Source of the DNA: Prochlorococcus sp. AG-355-P07
GTDB lineage: Bacteria > Cyanobacteriota > Cyanobacteriia > PCC-6307 > Cyanobiaceae
Direction of reading: 5' to 3'
Length of the DNA stretch: 64,000 nucleotides
NCBI GenBank assembly: GCA_003280575.1
Contig: QCEN01000004.1
Location: 39,234 to 103,233, forward strand
The notes below the pieces were generated by a model. The model was not told where the DNA came from. It made no database searches and saw only the letters and a list, made by a program, of their open reading frames with translations. Positions 9,391 to 19,568 of this stretch are shown in pieces (positions within the stretch are counted from its first letter, which is position 1; every line of letters starts with the position of its first letter). The position numbers and the translations under genes were made by a program.

Positions 9391-10677
9391 TTATAGTTTT
9401 TTTATTGAATTAAAAATCATAAAAGCAAGTTTTTTGGCAGCACCTTTTCTACCCCTTTCTTTAAGTAAATTATTATTAATAATTTTTAATTGATTCTTGT
9501 TTTTAATTAGAAATAATACTTCTTTTGCAATTTCTCTAGGAGAAATATTTCCTATCCTTTCTGGGACAATAAATTGCTTTGCTTTAATATTAGGCCAAGC
9601 AAAATATCTCTTTTTTTTAAAATAAAAAGACTTAATCACATAAGTCAGAAATCTATTTATAAAAGAATTTTTTCCAATTACTCCAAAAATACCATCCCAG
9701 GCATTCATCATATTTAAATGTTGAGTTGGTAAAACAACTAACATTGGAAGAGAAATTGCTGCTAATTCCGCAGTATTAGCTCCCACAGTTGTTATCGCTA
9801 GATCGCATTCTTTTAATATTTCATAGCAAGGACTTTTTTTAATTAGATAAATTTTTGTATTGTTTGATGTTTCAATGACAGAATCAAAATAGGAGTCTTT
9901 AATTTTTTTTATTGTTTTGATTTTTGATGAGTAATGTTTTGCAATAGGATTACTTTCACTTTGGAAGAACAAATATTCACTTTTATTCGTGGTTGGGGCA
10001 ATGGGGATTATAAAATTTATATTTTGATTTTTTCTAGCTATGTGATCTGCTAATTCTAAAAAGAACGGAATTCCTATAGAGAGCTTGGCTTTTTTTGAGC
10101 CAGGCAATAGTGCAAGGTATTTTTTTTCCTTATTTTTTAATAATATTTCACTAGTAAGTTTAATGTCAGCCATTAAATCGCCTATTACATGACATTTTCT
10201 TTTATGCCTTTTAGGGATCAATTCTTTTACTTTTGCATTCATAGCTGCAATTTTGTTTGTCCATCGAGGCCATCGTGCAATCCATTCAGCATACGTAATA
10301 TTTATATAACCCAATCTTTTAGCAAGTAAAATGCTCCAAAATTGATCTCCTCCAAGGAAGATGACTATACCTTTTTTTGGCCAATGAGCAAAAGAAAATG
10401 GGTTTATTAATAATTTCCAAAAACAGTTTGGTTTTGTAATTAATTCGAATTTATTCCATGAATTTGCAACTTTGTACTCTTTACCTGTTGCATTTGGGCA
10501 AGGAACCAGGATTAACCTAAGAATGAAATCTAGTTTATCGTTGACACATAAGGATTTATTTATTTTTTCAAGCTCTTTTACTACAGGTCTTACCCATGTA
10601 GCTAATTCGCCAGGACCATTAGAAACTATAACTACTGCAAGTGATTTTTTTTTCATTGCAGTTAAAACAGAATACAT
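9391..10677 (-). CDS. LpxB-like (lipid-A-disaccharide synthase-related) glycosyltransferase-fold protein
   Basis: VIVSNGPGELATWVRPVVKEL, LALLPGSKKAKLS, AITTVGANTAELAAISLPMLVVLPTQ. Confidence 0.75.
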   Translation of the reverse strand: MYSVLTAMKKKSLAVVIVSNGPGELATWVRPVVKELEKINKSLCVNDKLDFILRLILVPCPNATGKEYKVANSWNKFELITKPNCFWKLLINPFSFAHWPKKGIVIFLGGDQFWSILLAKRLGYINITYAEWIARWPRWTNKIAAMNAKVKELIPKRHKRKCHVIGDLMADIKLTSEILLKNKEKKYLALLPGSKKAKLSIGIPFFLELADHIARKNQNINFIIPIAPTTNKSEYLFFQSESNPIAKHYSSKIKTIKKIKDSYFDSVIETSNNTKIYLIKKSPCYEILKECDLAITTVGANTAELAAISLPMLVVLPTQHLNMMNAWDGIFGVIGKNSFINRFLTYVIKSFYFKKKRYFAWPNIKAKQFIVPERIGNISPREIAKEVLFLIKNKNQLKIINNNLLKERGRKGAAKKLAFMIFNSIKKL

Positions 10678-10681
10678 TTAA

Positions 10682-10763
10682 TGCGGACGGCGAGACTTGA
10701 ACTCGCAAGGCCAAAGCCACACGCTCCTTAGACGTGCGCGTCTACCAATTCCGCCACGTCCGC
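10682..10763 (-). tRNA. tRNA-Leu (anticodon read as AAG), 3' CCA not encoded
   Basis: Minus strand GCGGACGTGGCGGAATTGGTAGACGCGCACGTCTAAGGAGCGTG...GCGAGTTCAAGTCTCGCCGTCCGCA: acceptor GCGGACG/CGTCCGC, D stem GCG/CGC, long variable arm, anticodon loop CTAAGGA. Confidence 0.93.
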
Positions 10764-11023
10764 AATGGGTTTTCGGCAACCGGCGGCTGTCTTACCTTAA
10801 AAATATCATACATGATTGACTGAAATAGGGATGTAGCTCTTATAGAGATTTTTTGAATCTTGTGAATTTTTTTCTATTGCATAAAACAAATATTTATACA
10901 TATATAACGTTCTAGGTTGTATTGTAAAAAATGTCTTTTGATTACTAAAATAGTTTTGTTGATTTTTTTAGCAAATAATTTTTTATTTTAAGTCATTTTC
11001 ATTTCTTCATTTTAATTTTCATA

Positions 11024-12373
11024 ATGGTTGAAAAAGTTTTAATTGCTAACCGTGGAGAAATAGCTTTACGAATCGTCAGAAGTTGTAGAGAACTAGGGAT
11101 TGCAACAGTAGCAGTTTTTAGCACAGTAGATAAAAAAGCATTACACGTCCAGCTTGCTGATGAAGCTGTGTGCGTTGGGGACTCGTTAAGTAATAAGAGT
11201 TATTTAAATATTCCAAATATACTTGCTGCTGCTACATCGAGAGGAGTTGATGCTATTCATCCTGGTTATGGATTTCTTGCTGAAAATGATAAATTTGCTG
11301 AGATGTGTAACGATCATGGCATTGTTTTTATTGGACCATCACCAAAAGCTATTAGATCTATGGGAGATAAATCTACAGCTAAAGAAACTATGGAAGCGGT
11401 TGGGGTCCCAACAGTACCTGGGAGTAAAGGTTTGTTATCAAATGTTGATGAGGCTTATAAATTGGCAAATGATATTGGTTATCCGGTGATTATCAAAGCG
11501 ACAGCTGGAGGAGGTGGAAGAGGTATGAGGTTGGTTGAAAACGCCGATAATCTAGAAAAAATGTTTAAAGCAGCTCAAGGTGAAGCAGAGGCAGCCTTTG
11601 GTAATGATGGTCTTTATATGGAGAAATTTATAAAAAAGCCAAGACATGTAGAAATACAAATTTTGGCAGATAGGTCTGGTAATGTTGTTCATTTAGGAGA
11701 GCGAGATTGTTCAGTTCAAAGAAGACATCAGAAGTTATTGGAAGAATCTCCGAGTCCTGCTATTAATATTGAACTTAGAAAAAAAATGGGTAATGCAGCT
11801 ATTGCCGCTGCAAAAAGTATTAGTTACGAAGGAGCTGGTACAGTTGAATTTTTAGTTGATGATGATGATAACTTTTATTTCATGGAAATGAATACTAGGA
11901 TTCAAGTAGAACATCCTGTCACAGAAATGGTTACAGGGGTTGACTTAATAGCTGAGCAAATTAAAATCGCAAGCGGTTTTAACTTAGAATTTAATCAAGA
12001 TGATATTCATTTAAATGGTCATGCCATTGAATGTAGAATCAACGCTGAAGATCCTTCGCATAATTTCCGGCCATCACCTGGAAAAATAACTGGTTGGCTT
12101 CCTCCTGGTGGCCCTGGTGTAAGAGTGGATAGTCATGTTTATACCGGATATGAAATTCCACCATTCTATGACTCCTTAATTGGAAAATTAATAGTCTGGG
12201 GAAAAGATCGTAATACTGCAATTAAACGTATGAATAGGGCTTTAAATGAATGTGCAGTAACCGGCATTCCTACCACAATTAATTTTCATTTAACTTTACT
12301 GAATAAAGCTAAATTTAAGGAAGGTAAAATACATACAAAATATGTAGAAGAAGAATTATTACCTAATTACTGA
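11024..12373 (+). CDS. accC: Acetyl-CoA carboxylase biotin carboxylase subunit
   Basis: [46 protein letters not shown]. Confidence 0.97.
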   Translation: MVEKVLIANRGEIALRIVRSCRELGIATVAVFSTVDKKALHVQLADEAVCVGDSLSNKSYLNIPNILAAATSRGVDAIHPGYGFLAENDKFAEMCNDHGIVFIGPSPKAIRSMGDKSTAKETMEAVGVPTVPGSKGLLSNVDEAYKLANDIGYPVIIKATAGGGGRGMRLVENADNLEKMFKAAQGEAEAAFGNDGLYMEKFIKKPRHVEIQILADRSGNVVHLGERDCSVQRRHQKLLEESPSPAINIELRKKMGNAAIAAAKSISYEGAGTVEFLVDDDDNFYFMEMNTRIQVEHPVTEMVTGVDLIAEQIKIASGFNLEFNQDDIHLNGHAIECRINAEDPSHNFRPSPGKITGWLPPGGPGVRVDSHVYTGYEIPPFYDSLIGKLIVWGKDRNTAIKRMNRALNECAVTGIPTTINFHLTLLNKAKFKEGKIHTKYVEEELLPNY

Positions 12374-12385
12374 GGATTAATGAAG

Positions 12386-12706
12386 CTATAACTGTGAGAT
12401 ATGTGTATGCAAAGCAATCTTTATAAGCCCTTGTTGACCAACTAAAATTTCTCTCAAAAAACTTATAACTCCAATCCAAATTACAGGTCCCACATCAACT
12501 CCTCCTATAGGGGGAATTAATTTTCTCGTTAAATTAAGGATAGAGCTTGATGGTATTGAAATGAATAACCACAAACCTTTATTTAATTCAATTTTTGGAT
12601 ACCAAGTAAGAATTAATCTTATTAAAAAAACTATAGTTAAATAAGATAGAGAAATTCCTAAAAAAACATCTAAAATTTGGAGAAAGTTTTCAAGCAAGGA
12701 AATCAC
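12386..12706 (-). CDS. YggT/Ycf19 family membrane protein
   Basis: LIRLILTWYPKI..., SSSILNLTRKLIPPIGGVDVGPVIW. Confidence 0.82.
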   Translation of the reverse strand: MISLLENFLQILDVFLGISLSYLTIVFLIRLILTWYPKIELNKGLWLFISIPSSSILNLTRKLIPPIGGVDVGPVIWIGVISFLREILVGQQGLIKIALHTHISQL

Positions 12707-12787
12707 AATTATTTAACTCATCTTAATAAATAACCCATTGAATCGTATTTAATTCGTATTATAAATTGAGAATTTAATATTTAAAAA

Positions 12788-12973
12788 GTGTTTCAAATCT
12801 CAAATTTATTACTAGCTGCAGATTTTTCTGCCGAAGTTGCAAATAATTCCGCAGTTGGAATGATAGGGAGTTTTATTGCTGCCGCTTTACTTATTGTTAT
12901 TCCAGCTACTGCATTTTTAATTTTTGTTAGTCAGAAAGACTCTCTTGATCGTACTTCTACTGGGAGACGCTAG
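12788..12973 (+). CDS. psbX: Photosystem II PsbX protein
   Basis: TM helix followed by [19 protein letters not shown], and linkage to ycf66; GTG start. Confidence 0.85.
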   Translation: MFQISNLLLAADFSAEVANNSAVGMIGSFIAAALLIVIPATAFLIFVSQKDSLDRTSTGRR

Positions 12974-13005
12974 TTTTTGTAGAAGTTTTCAGTACACTAT
13001 ATATA

Positions 13006-13026
13006 GGGAGATTTTTATCTCCTTTA
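13006..13026 (+). terminator. Candidate intrinsic terminator/attenuator between psbX and ycf66
   Basis: GGAGAT-TTTT-ATCTCC hairpin followed by a short T run. Confidence 0.45.
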
Positions 13027-13051
13027 AAAACATAAATTTTGGAGAAAGAAT

Positions 13052-13978
13052 GTGGTCAATGCTAGTCTCAATTGGGCCAGTATTGTTGGAATAGTTCTCG
13101 CAGTATGTGGAGGTGGCCTTTACTTTTTAAGGTCTTTTAAACCTGCATTGGCAAGAGATTATGATGTTTTCTTTGCCGCAATAGGCCTTTTGTGCGGGGG
13201 GATATTATTTTTCCAAGGCTGGAGATTAGATCCTATCCTTCAGTTTGGACAGTTTTTATTGGCAGGAACTACAGTTTTTTTTGCATATGAAAGTGTTCGA
13301 TTGAGGGGAGTTGCTACTGATCAAGCCAGAAGGTCATCTTATTTTGATGATGATCCTATTCCTGACATTCCGAGAAATTCTAGAAGTCGATTTAATGAAG
13401 ATTTCGAAAGGTTTGAAGAAGCGGAAAGACCATCTAGAAGATTTAAACCTCAAGAAGATGAGTTTGAAGACGAATATACGGATGAGACATCTCGCAGAAG
13501 AAATGTTTCAAGAGCTATTCCTGCTTCTGCTGTTAGTAGAAGAAGGCCATCTTCAAGAGAATTTAATCAGTTTGAAAATGAAGAACCTATAAGAAGAAGG
13601 CAGACTTCTGAAGTCAGAAAGAGTAAAGAATCACTAAGAAATAATTTTGGTGAAAGACGTAACTCATCTCGTACTGAAGTGAAAACAGGGTCAAGACCCA
13701 GAATGAATCAGAGATTATCTAGGCAGGGCAACATTTCTTCATCATCTGAATCTTCTCCGTTAAGAAAGAAATCTTCAAAATCTCCTATTAGGCAGCAAAC
13801 TTCGCAAGAGCAAGTAGAGGATGCATCATTTAAAGATACTAATGAAGTAAAAAAAACTCGTGAGACTCGTAGAGTAAACTCTTCAGCAAGATCAAGCTCA
13901 AAAAATCAAAATAGTAGATATACAGTTGGAACCAACAAAAAGAAACCAAGAGATAATAGTTCTAGATTTGATGATTAA
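13052..13978 (+). CDS. ycf66: Ycf66 family protein with long Arg/Ser-rich C-terminal extension
   Basis: NWASIVGIVLAVCGGGLYFLRSFKPALARDYDVFFAAIGLLCGGILFFQGWRLDPILQFGQ. Confidence 0.88.
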   Translation: MVNASLNWASIVGIVLAVCGGGLYFLRSFKPALARDYDVFFAAIGLLCGGILFFQGWRLDPILQFGQFLLAGTTVFFAYESVRLRGVATDQARRSSYFDDDPIPDIPRNSRSRFNEDFERFEEAERPSRRFKPQEDEFEDEYTDETSRRRNVSRAIPASAVSRRRPSSREFNQFENEEPIRRRQTSEVRKSKESLRNNFGERRNSSRTEVKTGSRPRMNQRLSRQGNISSSSESSPLRKKSSKSPIRQQTSQEQVEDASFKDTNEVKKTRETRRVNSSARSSSKNQNSRYTVGTNKKKPRDNSSRFDD

Positions 13979-13979
13979 T

Positions 13980-14255
13980 TTATAGGATGCCTGCCCATTT
14001 TAGAAATGGTTGCTGACTTAATAATTCAATTAGTATTATTGCTAGAAATCCTATCATTGCAAATCTTCCATTAGTTATTTCAGAATAACTACTCCATCCA
14101 AATTTATATTCATCTTTAATTTCTACAGATTTTTCATCTAATTTATTCTCTTCAATTTGTTCATTATTGTAATTTGGATCTTTCTTCTGTTCTATCAAAC
14201 TCTCATTCTCTAAATTAGTGCCTTCTGAGTTAGTTTTTTCTTCTTTAGGATTCAT
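13980..14255 (-). CDS. hli: High-light-inducible (HLIP/CAB-like) protein
   Basis: FGWSSYSEITNGRFAMIGFLAIILIELLSQQPFLKWAGIL: E..NGR.AMIGF chlorophyll-binding motif. Confidence 0.88.
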   Translation of the reverse strand: MNPKEEKTNSEGTNLENESLIEQKKDPNYNNEQIEENKLDEKSVEIKDEYKFGWSSYSEITNGRFAMIGFLAIILIELLSQQPFLKWAGIL

Positions 14256-14263
14256 TTTTTTTG

Positions 14264-16246
14264 TTAATCCTTAAAATTATACTTATCAGAAGTCAATAAT
14301 TTCCAGTCTCCTTGTCCATTTAATTCTAAAATATTCTCGTGAAAATCTTTTAAACTAGGTCTATGTCCAACACTAATAAGAGAAAGTTCTCGTTTCTTTA
14401 GTAAACTATATAATTTTTTTTCAGTGTTAATATCTAAAGCACTTGTTGCTTCATCAAGTACTGCAAATCTTGGAGAATTGAGTAAGAGTCTTGCAAAAGC
14501 CAATCTTTGTTGCTCGCCTAATGAAAGAATTCGTGGCCAATCTTGTTTGATATCAAGATTAGGATACCGATCTACTAAGGTTTTTAAATTTACTTCATGT
14601 AGTACAGAAGTAAGATGTTCATCACTAAATTTATTAACTTCTGTGGGATAACATAATTGTTCCCTTAAAGAACCAAGTAACATATATGGTTTTTGAGGTA
14701 TGAATAATAATTCCCCAATTTTTGGTTTTTTTATTACTCCCTGATCGGGTTCCCATAAACCACTAATCATTCTTAGTAAGGATGTTTTTCCGCACCCAGA
14801 TGGGCCTACAACTAAAAGTGATTGATTGTTGTCGATGCTTAAATTCAAATTTTTAATGATTGTTTTATTTGATCCTGGTGGGCAAAGGTCAGCATTATTA
14901 ATAAGAATTGAGGGGTAATCTGAAATAACGTTTTGATTGCTTGTTGGGTTGGTTTGACTAATGGATTCAACTTTTGATTGGAATCCTTCTAATCTGCCAA
15001 TACCAGCAGTAAATTTTGCAAGTTCTTCGATTTGATTAACAATGAAAAATAACGAACCTTCAACCATTCCAAATGCAAAGCTAGCCTGAATAAAGCGTCC
15101 ATAATCAATATCACCTTTAAAGTAAGGGATTGCCATTATTAAATATGGAAAGAAATTTCCAGCATAATTAATGGATCTTCTCATGACGTCTATGATGACT
15201 CTCCATATAATCAGTAAATTAAAGTTTCTCACCACTTCTCCTAAGCGTCTTTCAGTTTCACTTCGTTCAGGATTCTCCCCAGAGTAAAAGGCTATTGATT
15301 CAGCATTATCTCTAATATGTACTAAGCCGTATCGAAAATCTGCTTCATATCTGAGTTGATCAAAGTCAATCTTTACAAGATTTTTTCCAGCAATTAAAAG
15401 GATAGAAGTTGCAAATGCAGCGTAACCAAATAAAGAAAAAGTAAGTGTTGTACTAATACTCCATAAAATAAGAATATTAAGTGAAAATGTTAATAGGGCA
15501 TCAAAAATACCTAATGTGAAAGAGAGACTTTGCCCCGTAAAAGCTCGGGTATCATCTGTGATTCTTTGATCAGGATTATCTACATCGGTTTGTTCTTCAT
15601 CATTGGGATTTAATTGGTAATAAGCTTTATTAGTCATATAATCCTTGACTAAACTTTTTGAAAGCCATTCTCTCCAAATTATTCCTAGCTTATATGTAAA
15701 AAATATTTGGGAAACACGTATTGGTAGAGCCACAGCGAAACAACAAGCGTAAATCCCCAATATCCGATAAAATCCATCTTCTTGTTTTTCTACTAAAGCA
15801 TTTGTTAAATCTCTTGCAATAAATCCAATACCTGCGTTTATTCCGTTTACAGCTAAAAGCATTAATACAATTATTGCGAGGAATAACCAATGTAACCATC
15901 TACGATTTTTTAATTGACGTCTTAAGCTGAAAAAGCTCCCTGATCCAATTAAAAATAAGGCAGAGAAAAGCAATCCCCAACTGCCAGCCCAAATTGAATT
16001 GACAGTACTAACTACACCTCCGAAATACTTTTCAAGAAAAATTGGTTGAAAGCTTTCAAAAAAACTGATTATTCCTGTAAGACCAACAAGTACTACTCCA
16101 CCAACACAAAATAAAAGAGAAATCAAAAGCCATATGAATTGAAATCCATTACATTGATCTATAGGTAGAAAAAATGGCTGAGATAGCTTCCTTAATTTTT
16201 GTAATTGGTACAGAATTTTGGATTTATTATTAACTGTTGTATTCAT
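14264..16246 (-). CDS. ABC transporter, SbmA/BacA/YddA-like permease fused to ATPase
   Basis: Multi-TM N-terminus; GPSGCGKTSLLRMISGLW, LSLGEQQRLAFARLLLNSP, FAVLDEATSALD. Confidence 0.87.
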   Translation of the reverse strand: MNTTVNNKSKILYQLQKLRKLSQPFFLPIDQCNGFQFIWLLISLLFCVGGVVLVGLTGIISFFESFQPIFLEKYFGGVVSTVNSIWAGSWGLLFSALFLIGSGSFFSLRRQLKNRRWLHWLFLAIIVLMLLAVNGINAGIGFIARDLTNALVEKQEDGFYRILGIYACCFAVALPIRVSQIFFTYKLGIIWREWLSKSLVKDYMTNKAYYQLNPNDEEQTDVDNPDQRITDDTRAFTGQSLSFTLGIFDALLTFSLNILILWSISTTLTFSLFGYAAFATSILLIAGKNLVKIDFDQLRYEADFRYGLVHIRDNAESIAFYSGENPERSETERRLGEVVRNFNLLIIWRVIIDVMRRSINYAGNFFPYLIMAIPYFKGDIDYGRFIQASFAFGMVEGSLFFIVNQIEELAKFTAGIGRLEGFQSKVESISQTNPTSNQNVISDYPSILINNADLCPPGSNKTIIKNLNLSIDNNQSLLVVGPSGCGKTSLLRMISGLWEPDQGVIKKPKIGELLFIPQKPYMLLGSLREQLCYPTEVNKFSDEHLTSVLHEVNLKTLVDRYPNLDIKQDWPRILSLGEQQRLAFARLLLNSPRFAVLDEATSALDINTEKKLYSLLKKRELSLISVGHRPSLKDFHENILELNGQGDWKLLTSDKYNFKD

Positions 16247-16288
16247 TACTCGACAAGTTTAATAAGGAAAATTATAACTTTTAGCAGT

Positions 16289-16567
16289 CTATTTACCAAA
16301 GCCAATAAATGAAAGTGCCCAGTCAGGTAAATTTAAGTAATTCAAGATTGTTATATCAAATTTATGAACTATTGGAAAAGATTTATCTAATACCCACCAT
16401 AAAAGAAAAGGTAGATTAAATAAAATTTGTAATTGCCATTTATAAGTTAAAACTCTCCAAATTTTTATTAACTTAGTTTTGAGTGAATCGTCTAACTCTT
16501 CCCAATTTTTTAATATTAAATTAAATAAATTTTTGGATTCTGTATTTAAGGAATCTGGGGCATTCAT
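16289..16567 (-). CDS. Hypothetical protein (cyanobacterial type)
   Basis: Intact 92-aa ORF in a collinear run of minus-strand genes. Confidence 0.6.
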   Translation of the reverse strand: MNAPDSLNTESKNLFNLILKNWEELDDSLKTKLIKIWRVLTYKWQLQILFNLPFLLWWVLDKSFPIVHKFDITILNYLNLPDWALSFIGFGK

Positions 16568-16614
16568 CGTGTTTTTTCTTTATTTATAACCCATAAACAT
16601 TTCTTTCGAGAGTT

Positions 16615-16956
16615 TTAACCTGGTGGCCAATTCATTTTTCTTCCAGATAAAAAATGAATATGTAAATGAAAAACTGTTTGTCCCGATTCTGCTCCAGTAT
16701 TAATTACTGTTCTCCAATTAGTTAAATTTTTTGATTTAGCTATTTTGCTACCAACAAAAAGTAAATGCCCTAATAAATTTGCATCTTCTTCAATAGAATC
16801 TAATAGACTAATAATTGGCTTTTTTGGAATCACTAAAAAATGTACTGGTGCTTGCGCTTGGATATCATTAAACGCAATACAAAAATCATCTTCATAAAGC
16901 TTATCGCAGGGTATTTCTTCATTAATTATTTTTTGAAATATTGTAGTTTCAGTCAT
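16615..16956 (-). CDS. HIT family hydrolase
   Basis: TIFQKIINEEIPCDKLYEDD, QTVFHLHIHFLSGR. Confidence 0.93.
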   Translation of the reverse strand: MTETTIFQKIINEEIPCDKLYEDDFCIAFNDIQAQAPVHFLVIPKKPIISLLDSIEEDANLLGHLLFVGSKIAKSKNLTNWRTVINTGAESGQTVFHLHIHFLSGRKMNWPPG

Positions 16957-17566
16957 TAGATTGATTAATAGAAATTACGTCTTTTTCGTTGAACCCTTCC
17001 TTTATAAGTTCTTTATTCAAATCATCTTTTGATGTAACTCTATCAACAAATAATATTCCGTTTAAGTGATCCATTTCGTGTTGAATACACCTCGCTAGAA
17101 GTCCATCTGCTTTCATTTTACGTGGCCTCCCCATTTCATCTCTAAATTTTAATTTTATAGTTGATGGTCTTACTACATTTAAATATACGCCAGGGATACT
17201 CAAGCAGCCTTCTTCGTATGAATTAAGGGTTGTTCCAAAGTCTGTAATTTCTGGATTGATTAATATTAGAGGTTCTGCTGCTGAATCTTCAAAATTTACA
17301 TCTATGACAAGAAGCTCTTTGTTGATACCAATTTGAGGTGCTGCAAGTCCGATTCCTTTAGCTGCGTACATGCTTTGAAGCATTTCTCTAGCAAGTTTTC
17401 TAATCGATTCGTCAACCTTAGTTATTCTTTTGGAATTTTGTCTTAATACATCATCACCAAGTTTATAAATATCTAGAGATGGCTTACCTGTTTGTTCTTT
17501 TGCAATTTTTTCTGAGCTGCCATTTGTTCTTGACTTTTTTGCAAGTTGTGAAAAATGGTTTGCCAC
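16949..17566 (-). CDS. def: Peptide deformylase
   Basis: GIGLAAPQIG, EEGCLSIPG, QHEMDHLNG. Confidence 0.96.
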   Translation of the reverse strand: MANHFSQLAKKSRTNGSSEKIAKEQTGKPSLDIYKLGDDVLRQNSKRITKVDESIRKLAREMLQSMYAAKGIGLAAPQIGINKELLVIDVNFEDSAAEPLILINPEITDFGTTLNSYEEGCLSIPGVYLNVVRPSTIKLKFRDEMGRPRKMKADGLLARCIQHEMDHLNGILFVDRVTSKDDLNKELIKEGFNEKDVISINQSND

Positions 17567-17642
17567 GTTGAAAAAGTTTTTAGATAAAAGTTTAGCTATA
17601 AAAATACTAGCACTTTAATTTACTTTCTTTATATTTTTTTAA

Positions 17643-19568
17643 ATGAGTAATGATGATAAGTTAAAAGTTAGGCAAACTGAATCTAAAAAATATGCTTTCA
17701 AGGAATTAATTATTATTAGGGATACCATTTTTTGGATTGATTTTTTTGGTGAAGGTCAAAATGAAAATGCCATTTTTGCAAGACCATTTAATGTTAAAGA
17801 GGCTATCCCCCAGCAATTAACAAGTAAAAAATATAATATTAAAAATAATTTTCATGGATATGGTGGTAAATCTTATAAATGTATAAATTTTAAAAATAAT
17901 TTTTATTTGATATGGATAGACCAGATTACCAAGGCAGTATGGTTTCAAATTTTTAAAGAGGCAACGTCAACTGATAGAAGCCAAAATAAATATCTCGTTT
18001 CAGTTCAAGAACCTAATCAACTATCTAAATCAATTGATGGAAATTTTGATTCTTCATTTGTCATTTCTGAAAAAAATTTATTGTATGGAATTTGCGAAAT
18101 AAATAATAGAGATTATTTATTTTCTTTAAATTTAAAAAAAACTAAACAAGATATTCATCTAATAAAAAAATTTAAAAATTTTGCTGGAGAATTATCTTCC
18201 AATAGATCTGCTAACTTACTTTCCTGGATAGAGTGGGATTCTCCATATATGCCCTGGGAGAAAAATGAGCTGTTTTTTGCTCAAATAAATCAAGATGGTG
18301 AGATACAAAAAATAAAAAAGTTCTCAAATCAGCTGATAAATTCGCGAAAAAACGTTTCTTTTTTTCAACCCTATTGGATAAGTGAAACACATTTGGTATG
18401 TTCTGAAGATAGTTCTGGATGGTGGAACTTATTGTTTTTAGATGTTAGTGAAATTGAGAATATTTTTATTAAGAAAAGAGTAGAGAGAAGTTTGATTGAA
18501 TATGGAGCACCACAATGGGTCACTGGAATAACATTTTTTTCAGGGAATAAAAAAAATTTATTTTGTGTAGCAAAAAAAGAAAATAGTTTAATATTGGAAC
18601 AATATAAAGATTTTGAATTTGTTAAAGAATTTTCTACTCCTTTTACCTCAATTAGTGATTTCAGTGTTTTTAGGAAAAAAGTTCTTTTAAAGGGTTATGG
18701 AGCTGATTTTTTGGGAATTGTATTTGAAATTGATTTTGCGAAAAAAGTTTTATCAAATTTTTCTGAGCAGATATTTTTTGATCATATAAAAGATTTTTCA
18801 AAACCTGAAACATTTTGGTTTAAAGGTTTTGAAGATAAATCAACTCATTGTTTTCTTTATAGACCGCTTGTTGAAAATTTTAGAAAGCCACCGCTCCTTG
18901 TTAGAGCACATAGCGGACCAACTTCATGTTTTAATGGATCATATAATTCTGAAGTTCAATATTGGACGTCGAAGGGATTTTTTGTTGCTGAAGTCAATTA
19001 TGGAGGATCATCAGGATTTGGCAAAGCATATAGAGAGAGGTTGAATTATAAATGGGGTATCGTTGATTCTTATGATTGCAAAGCACTAGCTCTTGAATTG
19101 ATTAAATCAAATCAAGTTGATAATGAAAAAGTAGTAATTTTTGGGAATAGTGCTGGCGGGTTAACTGCTCTAAATTGTTTATTATATGGTTCTATTTTCA
19201 CAGCAGCAATTTGTAAATATCCTGTTATTGATTTAAAGGATATGCATTACAATACTCATAGGTTTGAAAAAGATTATTTAAAATCTTTGGTAGGAAATTA
19301 TACAAAAGACCAAGAAGATTACATAAATAGATCACCGATAAATCATATTAAAAAAATAAAAAAACCTATCTTATTGTTTCATGGAAAAAAAGATACAGTT
19401 ATTTCTTATAAACAAACTTTAAAAATTCAAGAAATTTTGATTCAGAATAATAAATATTCAGAAGTTATTTTTTTTGATAATGAAGGTCATGGTTTTAAAA
19501 ATATTGAAAATAAAAAATTAGTAATGCAAAAATCTCAGGAATTTTTAAAAAATGCTTTGAAAATTTAA
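17643..19568 (+). CDS. S9 family prolyl oligopeptidase-like peptidase
   Basis: RAHSGPTS, VNYGGSSGFGKAYRERL, GNSAGGLTAL, HGKKDTVI, DNEGHGF. Confidence 0.9.
   Translation: MSNDDKLKVRQTESKKYAFKELIIIRDTIFWIDFFGEGQNENAIFARPFNVKEAIPQQLTSKKYNIKNNFHGYGGKSYKCINFKNNFYLIWIDQITKAVWFQIFKEATSTDRSQNKYLVSVQEPNQLSKSIDGNFDSSFVISEKNLLYGICEINNRDYLFSLNLKKTKQDIHLIKKFKNFAGELSSNRSANLLSWIEWDSPYMPWEKNELFFAQINQDGEIQKIKKFSNQLINSRKNVSFFQPYWISETHLVCSEDSSGWWNLLFLDVSEIENIFIKKRVERSLIEYGAPQWVTGITFFSGNKKNLFCVAKKENSLILEQYKDFEFVKEFSTPFTSISDFSVFRKKVLLKGYGADFLGIVFEIDFAKKVLSNFSEQIFFDHIKDFSKPETFWFKGFEDKSTHCFLYRPLVENFRKPPLLVRAHSGPTSCFNGSYNSEVQYWTSKGFFVAEVNYGGSSGFGKAYRERLNYKWGIVDSYDCKALALELIKSNQVDNEKVVIFGNSAGGLTALNCLLYGSIFTAAICKYPVIDLKDMHYNTHRFEKDYLKSLVGNYTKDQEDYINRSPINHIKKIKKPILLFHGKKDTVISYKQTLKIQEILIQNNKYSEVIFFDNEGHGFKNIENKKLVMQKSQEFLKNALKI

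Noticed and set aside
11223-11489. 88-aa plus-strand ORF
   Set aside because: Out-of-frame ORF inside accC.
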